From Rosellinia necatrix (lineage: Eukaryota; Ascomycota; Sordariomycetes; Xylariales; Xylariaceae): a stretch of 64,000 bases of DNA. Below are positions 26,045 to 37,491 of this stretch, one piece after another. Positions within the stretch are counted from its first letter, which is position 1. Each line of letters starts with the position of its first letter. The stretch spans positions 2,046,001-2,110,000 of the forward strand of contig JAGYVD010000009.1 of assembly GCA_021209875.1 (NCBI GenBank), in the 5' to 3' direction. The position numbers and the translations under genes are program-made. The notes beneath the pieces are model-generated. The model searched no databases. It saw nothing but the letters and a program-made list of their open reading frames with translations, and was not told the DNA's origin.

Positions 26045-28744
26045 TTAAATATCAATCTGTGTGGAGCTACTGGGGCCAGTCCACATGGAGCGGTCTGCGG
26101 CTAGCTTCGAACAACATGCCAGGAAGTCGTCTTTAAGTTTACTATTATCTGCCGCTCCCGTCGGCGGCGGAGCAGACTCGGTAGATTCTACGAGTTCAAG
26201 TGTGAGCTCGGCCCGGCGACCACCGCCCCGCCCCGCCTCAATCGAGGTATACGTGAGTTGGTGGCCCTCATACGGCAGCGAGACGGAACTATGGAATTCC
26301 ATGCCGACGAATTCATACGGGATGCTCTGGAGGTCGGCGGGGTCTGTGAGATCATCCTTTGATGATTTCTTCTTGCGGCGGGCCGAATCCCCAGGTTTGT
26401 CGGCATCGGCGTTGGCGTCAGCGTCAGTGCCGGCGTCGACGTCGGACGCCGCTGCTGGCTGGACCCTGTCGTCGAAGAGGCTGCGGGGGATAGGGAACCG
26501 CTGGCGCGGCTTCACCTCGGCCTTGCCGTTGTCGAGGTCGATGTGCGCGTCGAGGAGGAAATCGGCGATGGGCTGCCAGAGGGCGGCTGTCTCGCGGTCG
26601 GTGGCTAGGAGGGTTGAGTACTGCGTCTGCGTGAAGCGGACATCAACGGGTGACGACGGCAGCATCACGTCCGTGTGATGCGTACGGCTGATGGCCCGCA
26701 GGCTCTCGATCTTATCCAGTGTTGGGTTGTCCGCGGGGATTCGGAGCTCGAGGATCGGGGCCGGTGGCGTGTCGCCCGCGTGGCTGGGCACTGGTTTTGA
26801 ACGGCCAGGCCTCGTGACTGGGTTCGAGCTGGGGGACGGCCAAAAGCGAAGGACCAGTGTGGATTTTGTAGTGACCAGGGAAGGGGCGTCTGCGTCTTTT
26901 TGTTCGGTTTGGGCGAGGTGGAGAGGATGTGGCGATGCGGGGGCGAATGTACGCCTGTCGGTGCTAGCTAGCAAATCGGAAAGTTGTAATGCCGGATCGG
27001 AAGGCCGATATCCATGCAAGACATGACCGAAGTGGGCGACCGTCGAAGACACAGGCAAGTCAGACCATTTAATGGGATGTTGGGGAAACTTGGTATCCTG
27101 GAAGAACTGGTGGCCCCCCCCGAGAGTTTCCGGCCATCGTGTCGGTTCAAAAGGTAATTCAAATTCCTCAATTGGCAATGGTGCGTTTACGACACTCTCC
27201 CCTGGTGCTAGTGGGTGCACATAACGTGCCCATTGTACCAGCCTGTCTCTCCACGAAAGCTTATCTTTACTTGTAACATCCACAACTAGTCGACCGGGGC
27301 CTAGTTTCGACACTACAGGTGGAAGCAGGGTGGACGTAGCTCGTTGATCTCCAAAAGAAGTAAGTAGTAGGCGGAAGACGATGTGGCCCACGTCTTCAAG
27401 CGCAAGGAGACGCTGGGTGACGCGCGACTCTAGTTCGATCCAGGTAACATGTATCTATTTCCACAACAGTGAGTGTGGATATGAACGAACGGGGTGTGTA
27501 TTCAAGACTGACCCTTTGTAGAGTATGGCTAGTCTTGACCTCTGCGTTGGCTATGCGGCCAAGTTCCTCTAAGATGAAGGCATCGGGGGCTTCTAAGCCA
27601 GTAAGAAGAACAGGGAACGTCTTCGTTTTCACGTTTTTTAGTATATCTTGGAGATTTGTAACAAGTTGCTCGACTTTTGGTTTGGTGGTGACGAGCCGAA
27701 GTGTATTCTCGTCACGAAATGCTTCGATCTTCTCACCGCGGCCGAGCAAGGTTTTGCCCACATTATTCATGAAGCGCTGTGAGCCGCCTACCAACCTCAA
27801 TATTCACGTTAGCGCGCCAATACGAAAAGCTAATAGCGGACCCAAGCAAATGAACGAGACTCACGCATTAGCAGAGTGAATTCACGGGTGCGGACCTTAA
27901 TCTGAGTCTCGCCCAGTTGAGTTTGCGACTCCTCGGCGGTAGATAAATCCCAACACTCGCGCATTATACAAAGAACGAGTCTCTGCTTCTTACCAGTAGG
28001 GCCTGGTATGTATCTTTGCAGCGCTAGGTCGGTTCCCTCGACGGCATCGGGTTGGATCTCCAAGGGAGCCCAGGGAGTCATCTTCGAGATCCACGGCAGT
28101 TCGGGGTCTTTGGAAGTGTTGACCGCCGCCTTTTGGGCCTCGGACCTGCGCCATTCTAGATATTCCTTCAGTTGAGCCATGAGGAAGCCGTTGGTGAGAA
28201 GGCGCTGCAGTTTCTCGAACTCTTTCTTTGGTAGAACCTTGTCCGTCTCGGGCCGTAGCTCTTCGATGTTGGACCGGACCTCGTCCAGGGTTGGGGGTAT
28301 TTTCTGCGACTCCAGGAGAGCTTCGACGCTACCGGTTAGGTCATCAGGCTCCCGAGTGGGATCCGTGGGATCCAATGGAATTATCTTCTTCGGTACGTTG
28401 CCACCGTCTCTCATAACAATGGCATACGCAGGCTTGCCAAGCATATCCAAGCCGAGTTCCTTTGCTCCTTCGTCCAAGACCCTATAACCAGATCTGTGCC
28501 TCTTATTGAGAGCGAGTCTTATGAAAGGTCTAACATATTTGGCGGGATTCTGGTGCGGACCGGTATCGGCATCCCGGTCCTGATCGGTAACCCGAGGAGC
28601 ATCATCATCGTCGTTCGCCTGGTCGCTATGATCGCGGGCGGCGTGGTTGGCATCGCTCCCGAAGTAACGGACGGGCGTCAACTGACGGAGGCGCAGTCGG
28701 CATCTGAAGCACACAGCGCCAATAGGGGCGCCTCTTGTGATCAT
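26045..28744 (-). CDS. SLS1: Mitochondrial inner-membrane regulator, Sls1 family
   Basis: Three exons, 28744-27865, 27787-27513 and 27454-26045, join to 854 codons. Intron 1 runs GTGAGT to GGTAG with a GCTAAC branch site; intron 2 runs GTCAGT to AATAG. Fungal Sls1 is an inner-membrane protein that helps couple mitochondrial mRNAs to translation of respiratory subunits. Family marks are FIRLALNKRHRSGYRVLDE, GLDMLGKPAYAIVMRDGG, LRPETDKVLPKKEFEKLQRL and the ELPWISKMTPWAPL segment, then WIELESRVTQRLLALEDVGH in exon 3. The first 30 residues, rich in Arg with no acids, look like a presequence. An acidic Asp/Ala repeat with a Lys run lies in the C-terminal third. The gene is divergent from NSE3. Confidence 0.85.
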
Positions 28745-29333
28745 GAAGGGAAGAGTGGTTTAATGACGCTCTTCTTTAGAAGATTGACAATAAACACATC
28801 ATTAATTCAAGTAAGAGAGTTACAGCACCCTACCTAGGTAGGTGCTTCTACATACTCGACAACTCTTGGCAGCCGACTGACGCATGGGGGGGGAATTTTT
28901 TGTTATCTTATCATATCTAGGTACCTAGGTACCTAGGTACTCAAAGGTTGACGGAGCACATACCACATACCCGTGGACCTACTTAGTACCTACCTAGGTA
29001 GGTAGTTGATCAATTAACAATTGGGAGTTTTGGGAGTTTGGGATTTCTGACCTGACGCGACTGGGCGGCGCGATCCCCACCTCCCTAGACTTGCCTTTTG
29101 AGTACAGCCCACCATGTTTTGCAGGGCAAGATGAATAGACTAACGGCCGGCACGCCTCATAACCACATCGCATTCTTGACTTCGCACTTTGGCGCATGGG
29201 AAACATCTCCCCTTTCCCCACTTCCCTTCTTTCCAATATTTATTCTTTCGTTGAATAGTTCTCCGAATATATCACAATATCAAAGACTCTAGGTTTTACG
29301 CCTATAACTCAATTAAGAGCTTGCGTATATCCC
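28745..29333. other. Shared upstream region of SLS1 and NSE3
   Basis: 589 bp between divergent start codons. It contains ACCTAGGTA clusters at 28825-28850, 28915-28945 and 28985-29005, one of them a perfect triple CTAGGTAC run. No gene is seen. Confidence 0.6.
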
Positions 29334-30444
29334 ATGATCATGTCGCCTCAGACTCAGAGGCGCAGGCGGACGGGCCGCCATGAGGAAGAGGGAGATATCG
29401 AGGAGAATCCCCGTCAACGGCGCCAAGCTAAGCGTGCCCCGGAATCTGACGGCGGCTCTGATGCCTCCGAAGATGATGGCGAACAGGACGTTGATATGGA
29501 TGGACCTGGTGGCGCTGATAACACCTCTGAGGATCAGCTTGTTAAGAAGTTCGTGCGCTACGCTTTGGCATGCGAATATGCCAGGATACCCATTAAACGT
29601 GACGGCATACGGGATAAAGGTAGCTGAATGATGCGTTATGCATACTTCTGATGGAACCGTTTACTGAAACCTACAATTACAGTTCTCGGAGCTCACGCAA
29701 GATCTTTTAGGCGCGTGTTCGATGCTGCCCAGGAGCAACTACAGAAAGTGTTCGGGATGGAGATGGTCGAGCTACCTGTCAGGGAGAAGCGCACATTAAA
29801 AGACAAGCAAAGTGAGTAGAATCGCTCTTTCCGTAGCTAGAGCTACTTGGTGTTCGTACCGTCCGTTTAGCCTGCGGAAATCTCCCGACTAACACATCAT
29901 GTCTCACCCAGAGGCTGTTAAGAGAGGTGCATCGCAGACGTCCGCATCCTCCCGCCAATATATCCTCGTTTCCACACTTCCCAAAGAATACAGAACACAG
30001 TCGGTCATCGGCCCCTCGCGCGTACCTAGCACTACCGAGGAGGCTTCCTACGTTGGCTTCTACACCGTCATCATCTCGCTCATCACGCTGTCTAGCGGCG
30101 AACTAAGTGATATGAAGCTGAGGCGGTACCTGACGCGCCTTAACGCAAGCCAGAACCTCCCAATGGATAAGACGGATAATGTTTTGCAAAAGCTCATCCG
30201 ACAGGGGTATCTCGACAAGATTGTTGGGAGAATCGAAGGAGACGAAGATGCAATCACATGGTGTGTCGGCCCGCGAGGTAAAGTCGAGGTATCTCCTCAA
30301 AGCATCGCCCAGATGGTGAGTGAGGTTTGGGGTGAACCGCTAGACGACGAGTTTGATAAGAAGCTAGAGAAAAGCCTGGGCGTGCAGAGAACGGGGCAGA
30401 GTCGGACCGCAAATGCGGCGGCGGCGGAACCAAAGGATGACTAA
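29334..30444 (+). CDS. NSE3: SMC5-SMC6 complex subunit Nse3, MAGE-domain protein
   Basis: Three exons, 29334-29619, 29683-29811 and 29912-30444, join to 315 codons. Nse3 partners the Nse1 RING protein and binds DNA within the SMC5/6 repair complex in the nucleus. After an acidic N-terminal region with a basic patch (RRRRTGRHEEE) the MAGE domain begins at DQLVKKFVRYALACEYARIP. It continues with ARSFRRVFDAAQEQLQKVFG and MVELPVREKR, SYVGFYTVIISLITLSSGEL and the winged-helix part MKLRRYLTRLN through LQKLIRQGYLDKIVGR. Starts at 29334 or 29340 (MIM) cannot be told apart. The gene converges on SF3B5. Confidence 0.88.
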
Positions 30445-30720
30445 GTATCATATATCATCGGAACATCCTCTGAAGTGATACATGTCATAGACAGAGAGGT
30501 TATAATGATAATGCTTCCAGTGATACTGGATTCTATAGAGAAAACGATGATTTGTCCTCCAAGTAGAAACGCTCAGCGGGTATGGCAACAGAGTGTAGCC
30601 CTCGTAGCTGAAGAGCCTGTATGAATATCTTGATGTGTTCCATCGGTCATCGACGCCGTAGCTTCGCCGGTAGTCTTGGCGCCATCGTGGTTTTACATAT
30701 GATAGGGTAGTCGGATGCGA

Positions 30721-31083
30721 TCAAGAATTATTGTTTCGCCCATTCTGCAGCATGTGCTCCTCTCCTTCACGTGGCGGCGGCGGGCCAGACGGTTGAATCA
30801 TTTTGCGGATAAGTTGGGCGCGTACTTTAGCGGCGGGTTCGTTCTGCGCGAGGGATATGTAGGCAAGCTGCGGCGGGTGGCCGACGAGGCTCGAGTATGT
30901 ATCGCGGGATATGTTGGTCCGCCATTCCCACGACGTCGTGTCAGGGTGTCCGGTTCCGATGTACTTGGCTTGGAGGCGTTCGAGCTCTTGTTGCGTGCGG
31001 AGTTTGTCGGCCTGGGCCCGTCAGCAATGCTGGACTAGAGAGGGGAGGGGGGGTCAAGTTCTTTCTGGATTGGAGCTCACCAT
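30721..31083 (-). CDS. SF3B5: Splicing factor 3B subunit 5 (SF3b10/Ysf3)
   Basis: Two coding exons, 31083-31081 and 31011-30721, join to 97 codons. The first coding exon is only the ATG; donor GTGAGC follows it directly, and the intron has a TGCTGAC branch site and CCCAG acceptor. The product starts MADKLRTQQELERLQAKYIG and continues TGHPDTTSWEWRTNISRDTY, VGHPPQLAYISLAQNEP and KVRAQLIRKMIQPSGPPPP, an almost complete match to the SF3B5 family, a small U2 snRNP subunit that holds SF3B1. The family is usually about 85 residues; the last dozen (GEEHMLQNGRNNNS) are an extension. The plus-strand frame here is a shadow. Confidence 0.94.
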
Positions 31084-31531
31084 GATGAATAATGTATTGG
31101 CGTGGTAGAGTTGCGTGTGTAGGAAGGTATGCTGGGTGTTGTTGAGGCTGAGTTAGCTGAGTGTGATTTATGGGGGTGCTTCAGTGTAGTTTACAACCCC
31201 TAGTGGATCCCCATGCAGGGTACCTACCTACATAGGTAGGTACTTGCTACAGTACCTGTGGACAGGCCTTTTACCTGCAACGCCTTGTAAGATAGAACGT
31301 ACCCAGGTCAAAGTACTTGGACGCTGCGATCTCAACTTCAACGTTAGAAGCCCGTGGACGAGTCGTGACTTCAGTTCAAAGACTTTATACCGTACCGGTG
31401 CAACATTGAGGACAATGGTCTCAATCCAAACACTTTAATAAGAATTGTCTTTAAGATCCACCCCAACTCAACCTTAAAGCTTCTTATTGAGATCCATTCC
31501 CTGGGTACCCGGGGCGGCATATCCGCTAAAC
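31084..31531. other. Shared upstream region of SF3B5 and the zinc-knuckle gene
   Basis: 448 bp between divergent genes, with a short ACCTACCTACATAGGTAGGT inverted word at about 31221-31240. No gene is seen. Confidence 0.5.
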
Positions 31532-32929
31532 ATGTTAGACCCGTGGGATGAACTCGAGACTCTCCAGAAAGGACGCCGCGATACACTCGCATGTGCCCGA
31601 GATTTAGAAAATATCAAGGATTCATGTATTCGAGAGCACGGCAAGACCCATGTTGTCGAGTGTTCCGAGTGCTGGGCGCGCCTCATCAACCGCTTGAGGG
31701 ATCGCTATCTAAACTCGGCCATTAAGGAATGGTTTTCTGGGCGGAGAGCCTTCCTTCAAGAACTGGACGACCTATTTACCAAGGCTCGACAGCATGAGAC
31801 TGATTTGAAGACGATCGAGCAGCGTATAGCTGACGAGAAGAAAGAATGGTTTCGGGACAAAGTCCGCAATCTTGGCCTACATTCGGCTACTCGGTCGTCA
31901 GTTGAATCTCGAACATTACAGCAGAAACTAAACGACCGAGATATCCCCACCGACAAACTCTTGTCCGAACTGAGGGAATGTCTTGGTGCGGATCCTGAGC
32001 TGCGGGAGGAAGTATACAGTGCGTTCTCGAAGCAAGTGAGAGTAGCACAGGCGCCCACGGCACGGATCCAGGCGTATAAAGACGTCGTATTTCAAGCCGA
32101 GCGCGATCCCGTTGGGGCCGCTAGGTCGCAAAAATATATCGACTTGATTGAGGATAGAAAGCCGGTCGCAGAGGTGATTAGTGCCATGGTCCGTGATCGC
32201 CAGTCAGCCAAGGGGGATTTGGATCAAAAGCAAACGCTACAGAAGAAACTGGAAGAGCTTCGACGGGCTAGAACGGCGCACGAAGTCAGCAAGAACAAAA
32301 GGGATCAGATGCGACAAGACAAGGCCCGGGCAGCTATGGGTGATGCCGCCGAAACCCTATCTTCGTGCACAGTCTGCGACAAGCCCGTCAACATGGGGGC
32401 TGTCCTGGCCTGTCCGTTGTGCCAATTACTCAACGCCCATTTTGAAGTGTTGGAGAAGCCGACATTATTCTGCTCGGAAATTTGCCTCGAGGAGAACTAC
32501 GTGGGTTTCCAGTTGCTGTTCGGGTCACGTACCTTGATACTAACATATCCATCTATGTAGGATTCGCATGTAAAGGCATCACACGAATGTTCGTCGGGTT
32601 TCGATTGCTTGAATCTAATCGACCCAAATTCCGAAATGGAGGTTGACGACCCCTCCGTGGTATTTTGCAGAGAATGCGTGGAAGATTTAGGACAGCCGTC
32701 CGCCTTCTGCGGTTTGCGCTGCTACGATGTTAGCTTTCAACGTCATCGGGACAGTGTGCATATCCCAGAACGAGAGAAAAGGAAACTCGGGATGGATGAT
32801 GAAAACCAGCTTGAATTCAGTCCAGAGGATGACACAAGGTATTCAGCGAGAAAGATCGAAGAGCATGTCATCGGCCTACGGGATGCCATGGCTTACTGGC
32901 AAGAGAGGACAGGCGCAAGTATATCTTGA
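31532..32929 (+). CDS. Uncharacterised protein with coiled coil and MYND-like zinc knuckles
   Basis: Two exons, 31532-32500 and 32561-32929, join to 445 codons; the intron has ACTAAC and ends TGTAG. I do not recognise a named family. Residues 1-270 are charged and helical, with Cys pairs only at ECSECW (about 44-48) and long Glu/Lys/Arg/Gln segments likely to form coiled coils. From residue 279 there is CTVCDKPV, CPLC, LFCSEIC and HVKASHEC, in the order of a MYND-type finger. A second set follows after the intron: FCRECV, FCGLRC and RHRDSVH. This suggests a protein-protein interaction role, but that is inference. The first ATG in the conserved context is at 31532; a longer frame upstream has no ATG. 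Confidence 0.75.
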
Positions 32930-33619
32930 CATTTATGATAATTAGCTGGTGTTGATTGTATTTTGTTCCTTAGCCTGGGACTGGTATTTGGCTATAGCAA
33001 AAAGAAGAAGAAAAAAAAATACGTTTGAGCTGGGTTGTCCCACGCCCTTGCCTTCTTATGCTAATAGAATCCAGAACACATTTAAACTACTATACAGCAA
33101 AGGTGGGTTTCAAGACGTGGAGTGACCGTGGGTAGACTATGCCTCTGCACGTTCGATCCTACGGCTTGGTGGGGGGAGGGGGGGGGGGTGTAACTTAGCA
33201 AAAGCGTAAATTTCGCTATGATCTTGAAAGTAAACTTTAAATAGACCTCTAGAAAACAGAGCAGGTTTAATTCCGGCCGCTGTCGCGGAAGGCGGCAGGC
33301 GTCGTCTCAGTGAGAGTAGTGGCTGGAGGTTCTCCGCCGAGGCGCCCGAGGAATGGTGAGCTCGGCGCCGGCGACTGTTAGGACCGAGCTTTGGTGGGAG
33401 CTCCAGAAAAAGAATAGGTAGTTAATGCTAGGCCGGGAGCTTGGGACTTCGACCAACCAGTTGCATCATCTGCGCAGCCCACCCAGCGAAACAAATATAG
33501 GCGCTTGCGAACAAATCCGTGCTAACCTACCGACCTCCCCATTCCCAACCGCCATCCGCTGCTCTACTCGCATTCCCAGTTGGCAAGACGGCGGAATAAG
33601 GCCATCTGGAAACATCGGC
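32930..33619. other. Intergenic DNA before ISD11
   Basis: Contains an A-rich 3' end (33000-33025) and a G run interrupted once (33169-33189). The right part is probably the ISD11 leader. Confidence 0.5.
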
Positions 33620-34241
33620 ATGTCCGTCGTTTCCGCCCTGAAGGGCGACCTGCCACAGCAGGCCCGGTCGCTGGTAAGCGAACAATGTTCTCCAAGTTAT
33701 CTTGCTGCATGCGCCCGTCGCATCCACGGCATGCCGTCATGGCTGGCCGCTTTGCCTCTGCTCCCCCAAGAACTCGAGGCTGATTGAATGGCAATGCTTG
33801 CGCAATTATAGTATCGACAGCTACTCCGTACAGGCGGTCAGTTTCAGGCCTACAACTTCCGCGAGTACGCCAGACGCCGGACAAGAGACGCATTTCGGGA
33901 GAGCAAGGGAGTCGAAGATCCTAGACAAATACAGGATCTTATTCAGAAGGGACTCAAGGAACTACAGGTCATTAAGGTGCGGCTGTTTCCGCCATGAATA
34001 GCCTCGGTCATACAGGGCGTATTTCCCCAGACGAGGGGCAATATTTACTGACAGGCTCTTTCCAGCGACAAACCGTGGTGAGCCAGTTTTACCAGATCGA
34101 CAGGCTCGTTGTCGAGGGCGGCATGGCGGTAGGTGTTAGATATACGCTCTGGCCACCTAGGAAAGCGAAAGGCTAACGGGCTATCAGGGCAAGCAGAAGG
34201 GCGAGTCGGGGGATCGTGCGCGGCAAAAGGACACGGGGTAA
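33620..34241 (+). CDS. ISD11: LYR-motif protein Isd11 (LYRM4), iron-sulfur cluster assembly
   Basis: Four exons, 33620-33673, 33812-33976, 34066-34128 and 34188-34241, join to 111 codons. No single frame shows this gene. The joined protein reads [20 protein letters not shown], placing the LYR motif at residues 18-20 across the first exon junction, then [60 protein letters not shown] and the IDRLVVEG end. Isd11 stabilises the cysteine desulfurase Nfs1 in the mitochondrial matrix. After the conserved part the last 20 residues are Lys/Gly/Gln-rich. All four exons end in phase 0, with donors GTAAGC, GTGCGG and GTAGGT. Confidence 0.93.
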
Positions 34242-35265
34242 GGAGGCCAGTTCTACTGCGAAACCTACGACGCACTTGCTGACTCGAGCATCAGTTGGGA
34301 CTGACAGACCCGTTGTCTTGCCTCTAGAGAAGGATATTGGCTAGGCTAACGTCGTAGAGCCCTGGACGCTCTCGCTGTACCACCACTACCAGTTACATAA
34401 TTGTACATCAGGCGAATTTTCGGGTGCGTTTGCCTGGGCTCGGGTTTGAGTTTCGGGCGAGGGAGTATAGAACCAACAAGGATGGTCTGGACAGGCACTG
34501 ACAAGGCACAAAGTTTGACTTTGGCGTGGTGCTGGAACATGGGCATTAACTCTACAACCCGACTCTCAGGTAGACGCGTAGTAACTTTACAAAAGAGGTT
34601 ACCTATAATAGACGGTCAACCTTAGGTAGTCTCCTTTGAGACAACCTATCTCTTCTCATCGAGTTTCTGTCGCAACTGCATGACTACCTCCTACCTACCC
34701 ACCTGACATTAAATACTGAGATAATAACTGCCTACCTGCTTGTAGATGGGTAATTTTGTGATGGGTTCCATGCAGGGGGGCTGTGTTTTTGCCTAGCAAG
34801 GTAAGTAAGTACCTAACTACCTTAGACACAGCGCACATCTACCTGGTGATGTATATACAGTGCATTCAAGCAGCTAACACGGTACCTAATTATGCATGTT
34901 AGGTACTACCTGGGTAGATAAGTTGTCCCAAATGGCAAGATGGCTGGCTGTCTGTAGCTGAAGTCGCGCCTTGTCAACGCTGACAAGAACATCATCACCA
35001 CCTTCTTTGCGACAATCACTTCAACGCCCTCACCCTCTAGCCACAACACCCGGCCTATCTCCCATCACTCCGCAGTGGCCCTTATTTCTCGGAAATTAGA
35101 CAGATGGTCACATAAAGAGCTGCTACTCCGCATCTTCAGGTCAATTGGGACCCAGACGCATATCGACCAGTACTATATAGATGACTCTCGATATTCACGC
35201 CTGTCCAGTTTCGCATATCCGGCCACATTACCTATAGTTATACGAAGCTCGTGCGCGCTAGCTTC
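34242..35265. other. Intergenic DNA and leader of the next gene
   Basis: Repeats of the TACCTAC/GGTAGGT kind occur at 34690-34720 and 34805-34920. Pyrimidine-rich sequence after 34980 is probably promoter and 5' leader for the gene at 35266. No other gene is seen. Confidence 0.5.
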
Positions 35266-37491
35266 ATGGCTCCTAACGTGAGTTCTCCACGACCTACAAA
35301 CGTGGATTGAGTTTAACGCATGCCTTTCGTCAATATAGTTTCGCCAGAACACACAAACGCGCCGCGGGAACCGTAGCGGTTATGTCGAACATGACGACTT
35401 TGAGGGTATGTCAACCCCATGCTTGAATAGCGCATGTTGGCATCAGAAGAACTCGGAGAGGGTCCGTGTGCTCACTGTTAAACTTCGTGTCACTAGGCTT
35501 GCCTGTACGCCAATGGCGCCAGGATTGGGTGAATGTTACGCCGCCGCCGCCGCCCGACCCTACCCGCAAGAACGACGTTTGGGCGATTGAGTTACCCCAC
35601 GGTATGCCCAAGGATTCGCAGCTACTACCAAACCATACCCAGGAGCTGCTAAGGGCCGCTCGCTCTGGGCGACTTTATAAGCGTCCCGCACCCACAGAAG
35701 AGGAAGAAGCCGAAATCGATCCAGCCATCGCCGAAAAGGCCGAGAAAAAGGAAGAAGACTTAAGCACCAAGGGTTTCCAGATCAAGATATGGAAGCAGGT
35801 TGCGCGCAGTGCCGAGGGGCCTACTATTTCTTACCTAGCGAAAAGAAGAAAAGGTACCGTCACTTTGTCTTCAGACCTCCCTGCTGGTGGCGCCGCCCCC
35901 GGACCGACCGTAACAAAGGCCACTGTTCGCCGTATCGACGCCGCCGGTAATCCGTATACACAAGAAGTTACTTTGAATGATGGGCAGCCAGTTGACGGCG
36001 AGATCATATCAACCACCGTCGTCGCAGCGCCAGCGCCAAACATGAGCGGAGACGTGACTATAACACCCGTCCGGAGACGGCCTCCTCCTCCTAAGCGGAA
36101 GCCCAAGGGCCCTGGCAGAGGCCGGAAAAAGAAGCTACCCCTACCACTCAGTGCACATGCTACTGCACCCCACCCTGCCGCTGTCGGGCTTGCGCCGGGT
36201 GTGCAAGCTGATGGGACCCAGGTAAGTGCCTACTTTGCAATTCTAATATTAACCATACCCTGTTCTAATCATGATCCAGGGCTCGAAACAGGGTGATAAC
36301 GTGCCAAAACATAACGAACAAAACGACATTGAAATGGCCGACGACGACGATGGCGACGATGGCGATGACGGCGAAGACGACGGTGACGAAGGGGATGAGG
36401 ATGATGAGGATGGTGACGGTGTTGATGGAGAAACTGGTTTTACCCCGCGAGCCGAGAGCGAGGCAAAGTCGGATCAAATGGAGATTACTCGTTCTCACAA
36501 CCACGGCGGAGAGACGACGGAAAATACGCGTCCACCACTCAGCCAAGAATTGCACCTGGCCAGCGCCAACCTTTCTCCTCCATTACCGCCCCTGACACAT
36601 ATTGAAGGAAGCCCTCTTAAGCAAGTTGTCTCAGCCCAATCCCCTATACATGTGGACCCGCCATCTCCGGGGGGTGCACAGAAGCCTCCAACTGCCCCTG
36701 GCGACGCTGAGCAAATACCACATATAACGGAGCCAGCGTCTGTACCGGCGCCTATCGCCCCCGTCGTCCCCGTCTTGAATCCGACCACTCTCAACGAATC
36801 TTTGGAGGCCACCGCCGCACCGGCTGCTGGCGCGGATGTCGGAACGGATCTCGATGTGGATATGCAGGATGTCGCTCCTACGTTCGCCGAAATATCTACC
36901 GAGGAGACCATGACTTTTGTCACTGCAAATAACTCAGTAGCATTACCGGACGAACAAGAGGAGCCATCCGCGCAACCAGTAGAACCGACCCACCAAAGCC
37001 CTACAGCGCTCCCCGCTGACGAGGCAGTCCAGGATGAGATGGCCAATGTAGAGCCACCTCTAGAAATTGCGAGTGTCACAGAAGCAGTGGAGGTAGCTAG
37101 TGTGGAACCATCTTTGGAAATTGCAGGCTTGGAAGGAGTCGCAGTAGCTCAAGCCGACGATGTAGGAGGCTCCGGGAACGTAGCAGAAGTCAATTCCCCG
37201 GTGGACCTCGCGAATCCGGACCCGACGGATACTCTCGTAGAACCTTTGGCGTTCGAAGCTACAGACAGCCTCTCTATCGATGAGAAATCGGCTCCAGCCC
37301 CTGCCTCGACGGAGCCGCAGGGTGAGCAACCTGTACTACGAGTGCAAGAAGAAATTGCGGCAAATAGTCCAGACTTGTTCAGCGACTTGGAGGCAGCGTT
37401 AAACCAACATGGCCACAGTGGTAGCGAGCCTATCCCAGACACATCTGAAGCTGTGGCACCCAAGCTTGAACCTACAAGTCTATCTGAATGA
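35266..37491 (+). CDS. Conserved fungal proline- and acid-rich protein of unknown function
   Basis: Four exons, 35266-35277, 35339-35405, 35497-36221 and 36280-37491, join to 671 codons. Exon 1 is four codons (MAPN) and exon 2 adds a Gln/Arg/Asn-rich segment ending HDDFEG. The likely conserved core is [36 protein letters not shown] and [20 protein letters not shown]. It is followed by [21 protein letters not shown], a [20 protein letters not shown] segment and a basic Pro/Lys stretch ([18 protein letters not shown]) that could be a nuclear signal. Exon 4 starts with a long Asp/Glu/Gly run and is then low-complexity Ala/Pro/Glu with near-repeats of [14 protein letters not shown] recognise the core as recurring in ascomycete proteins but know no function. 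Confidence 0.78.

Noticed and set aside
30715..31038. A 107-residue plus-strand open frame
   Set aside because: It is antisense to SF3B5, whose spliced protein matches its family throughout.
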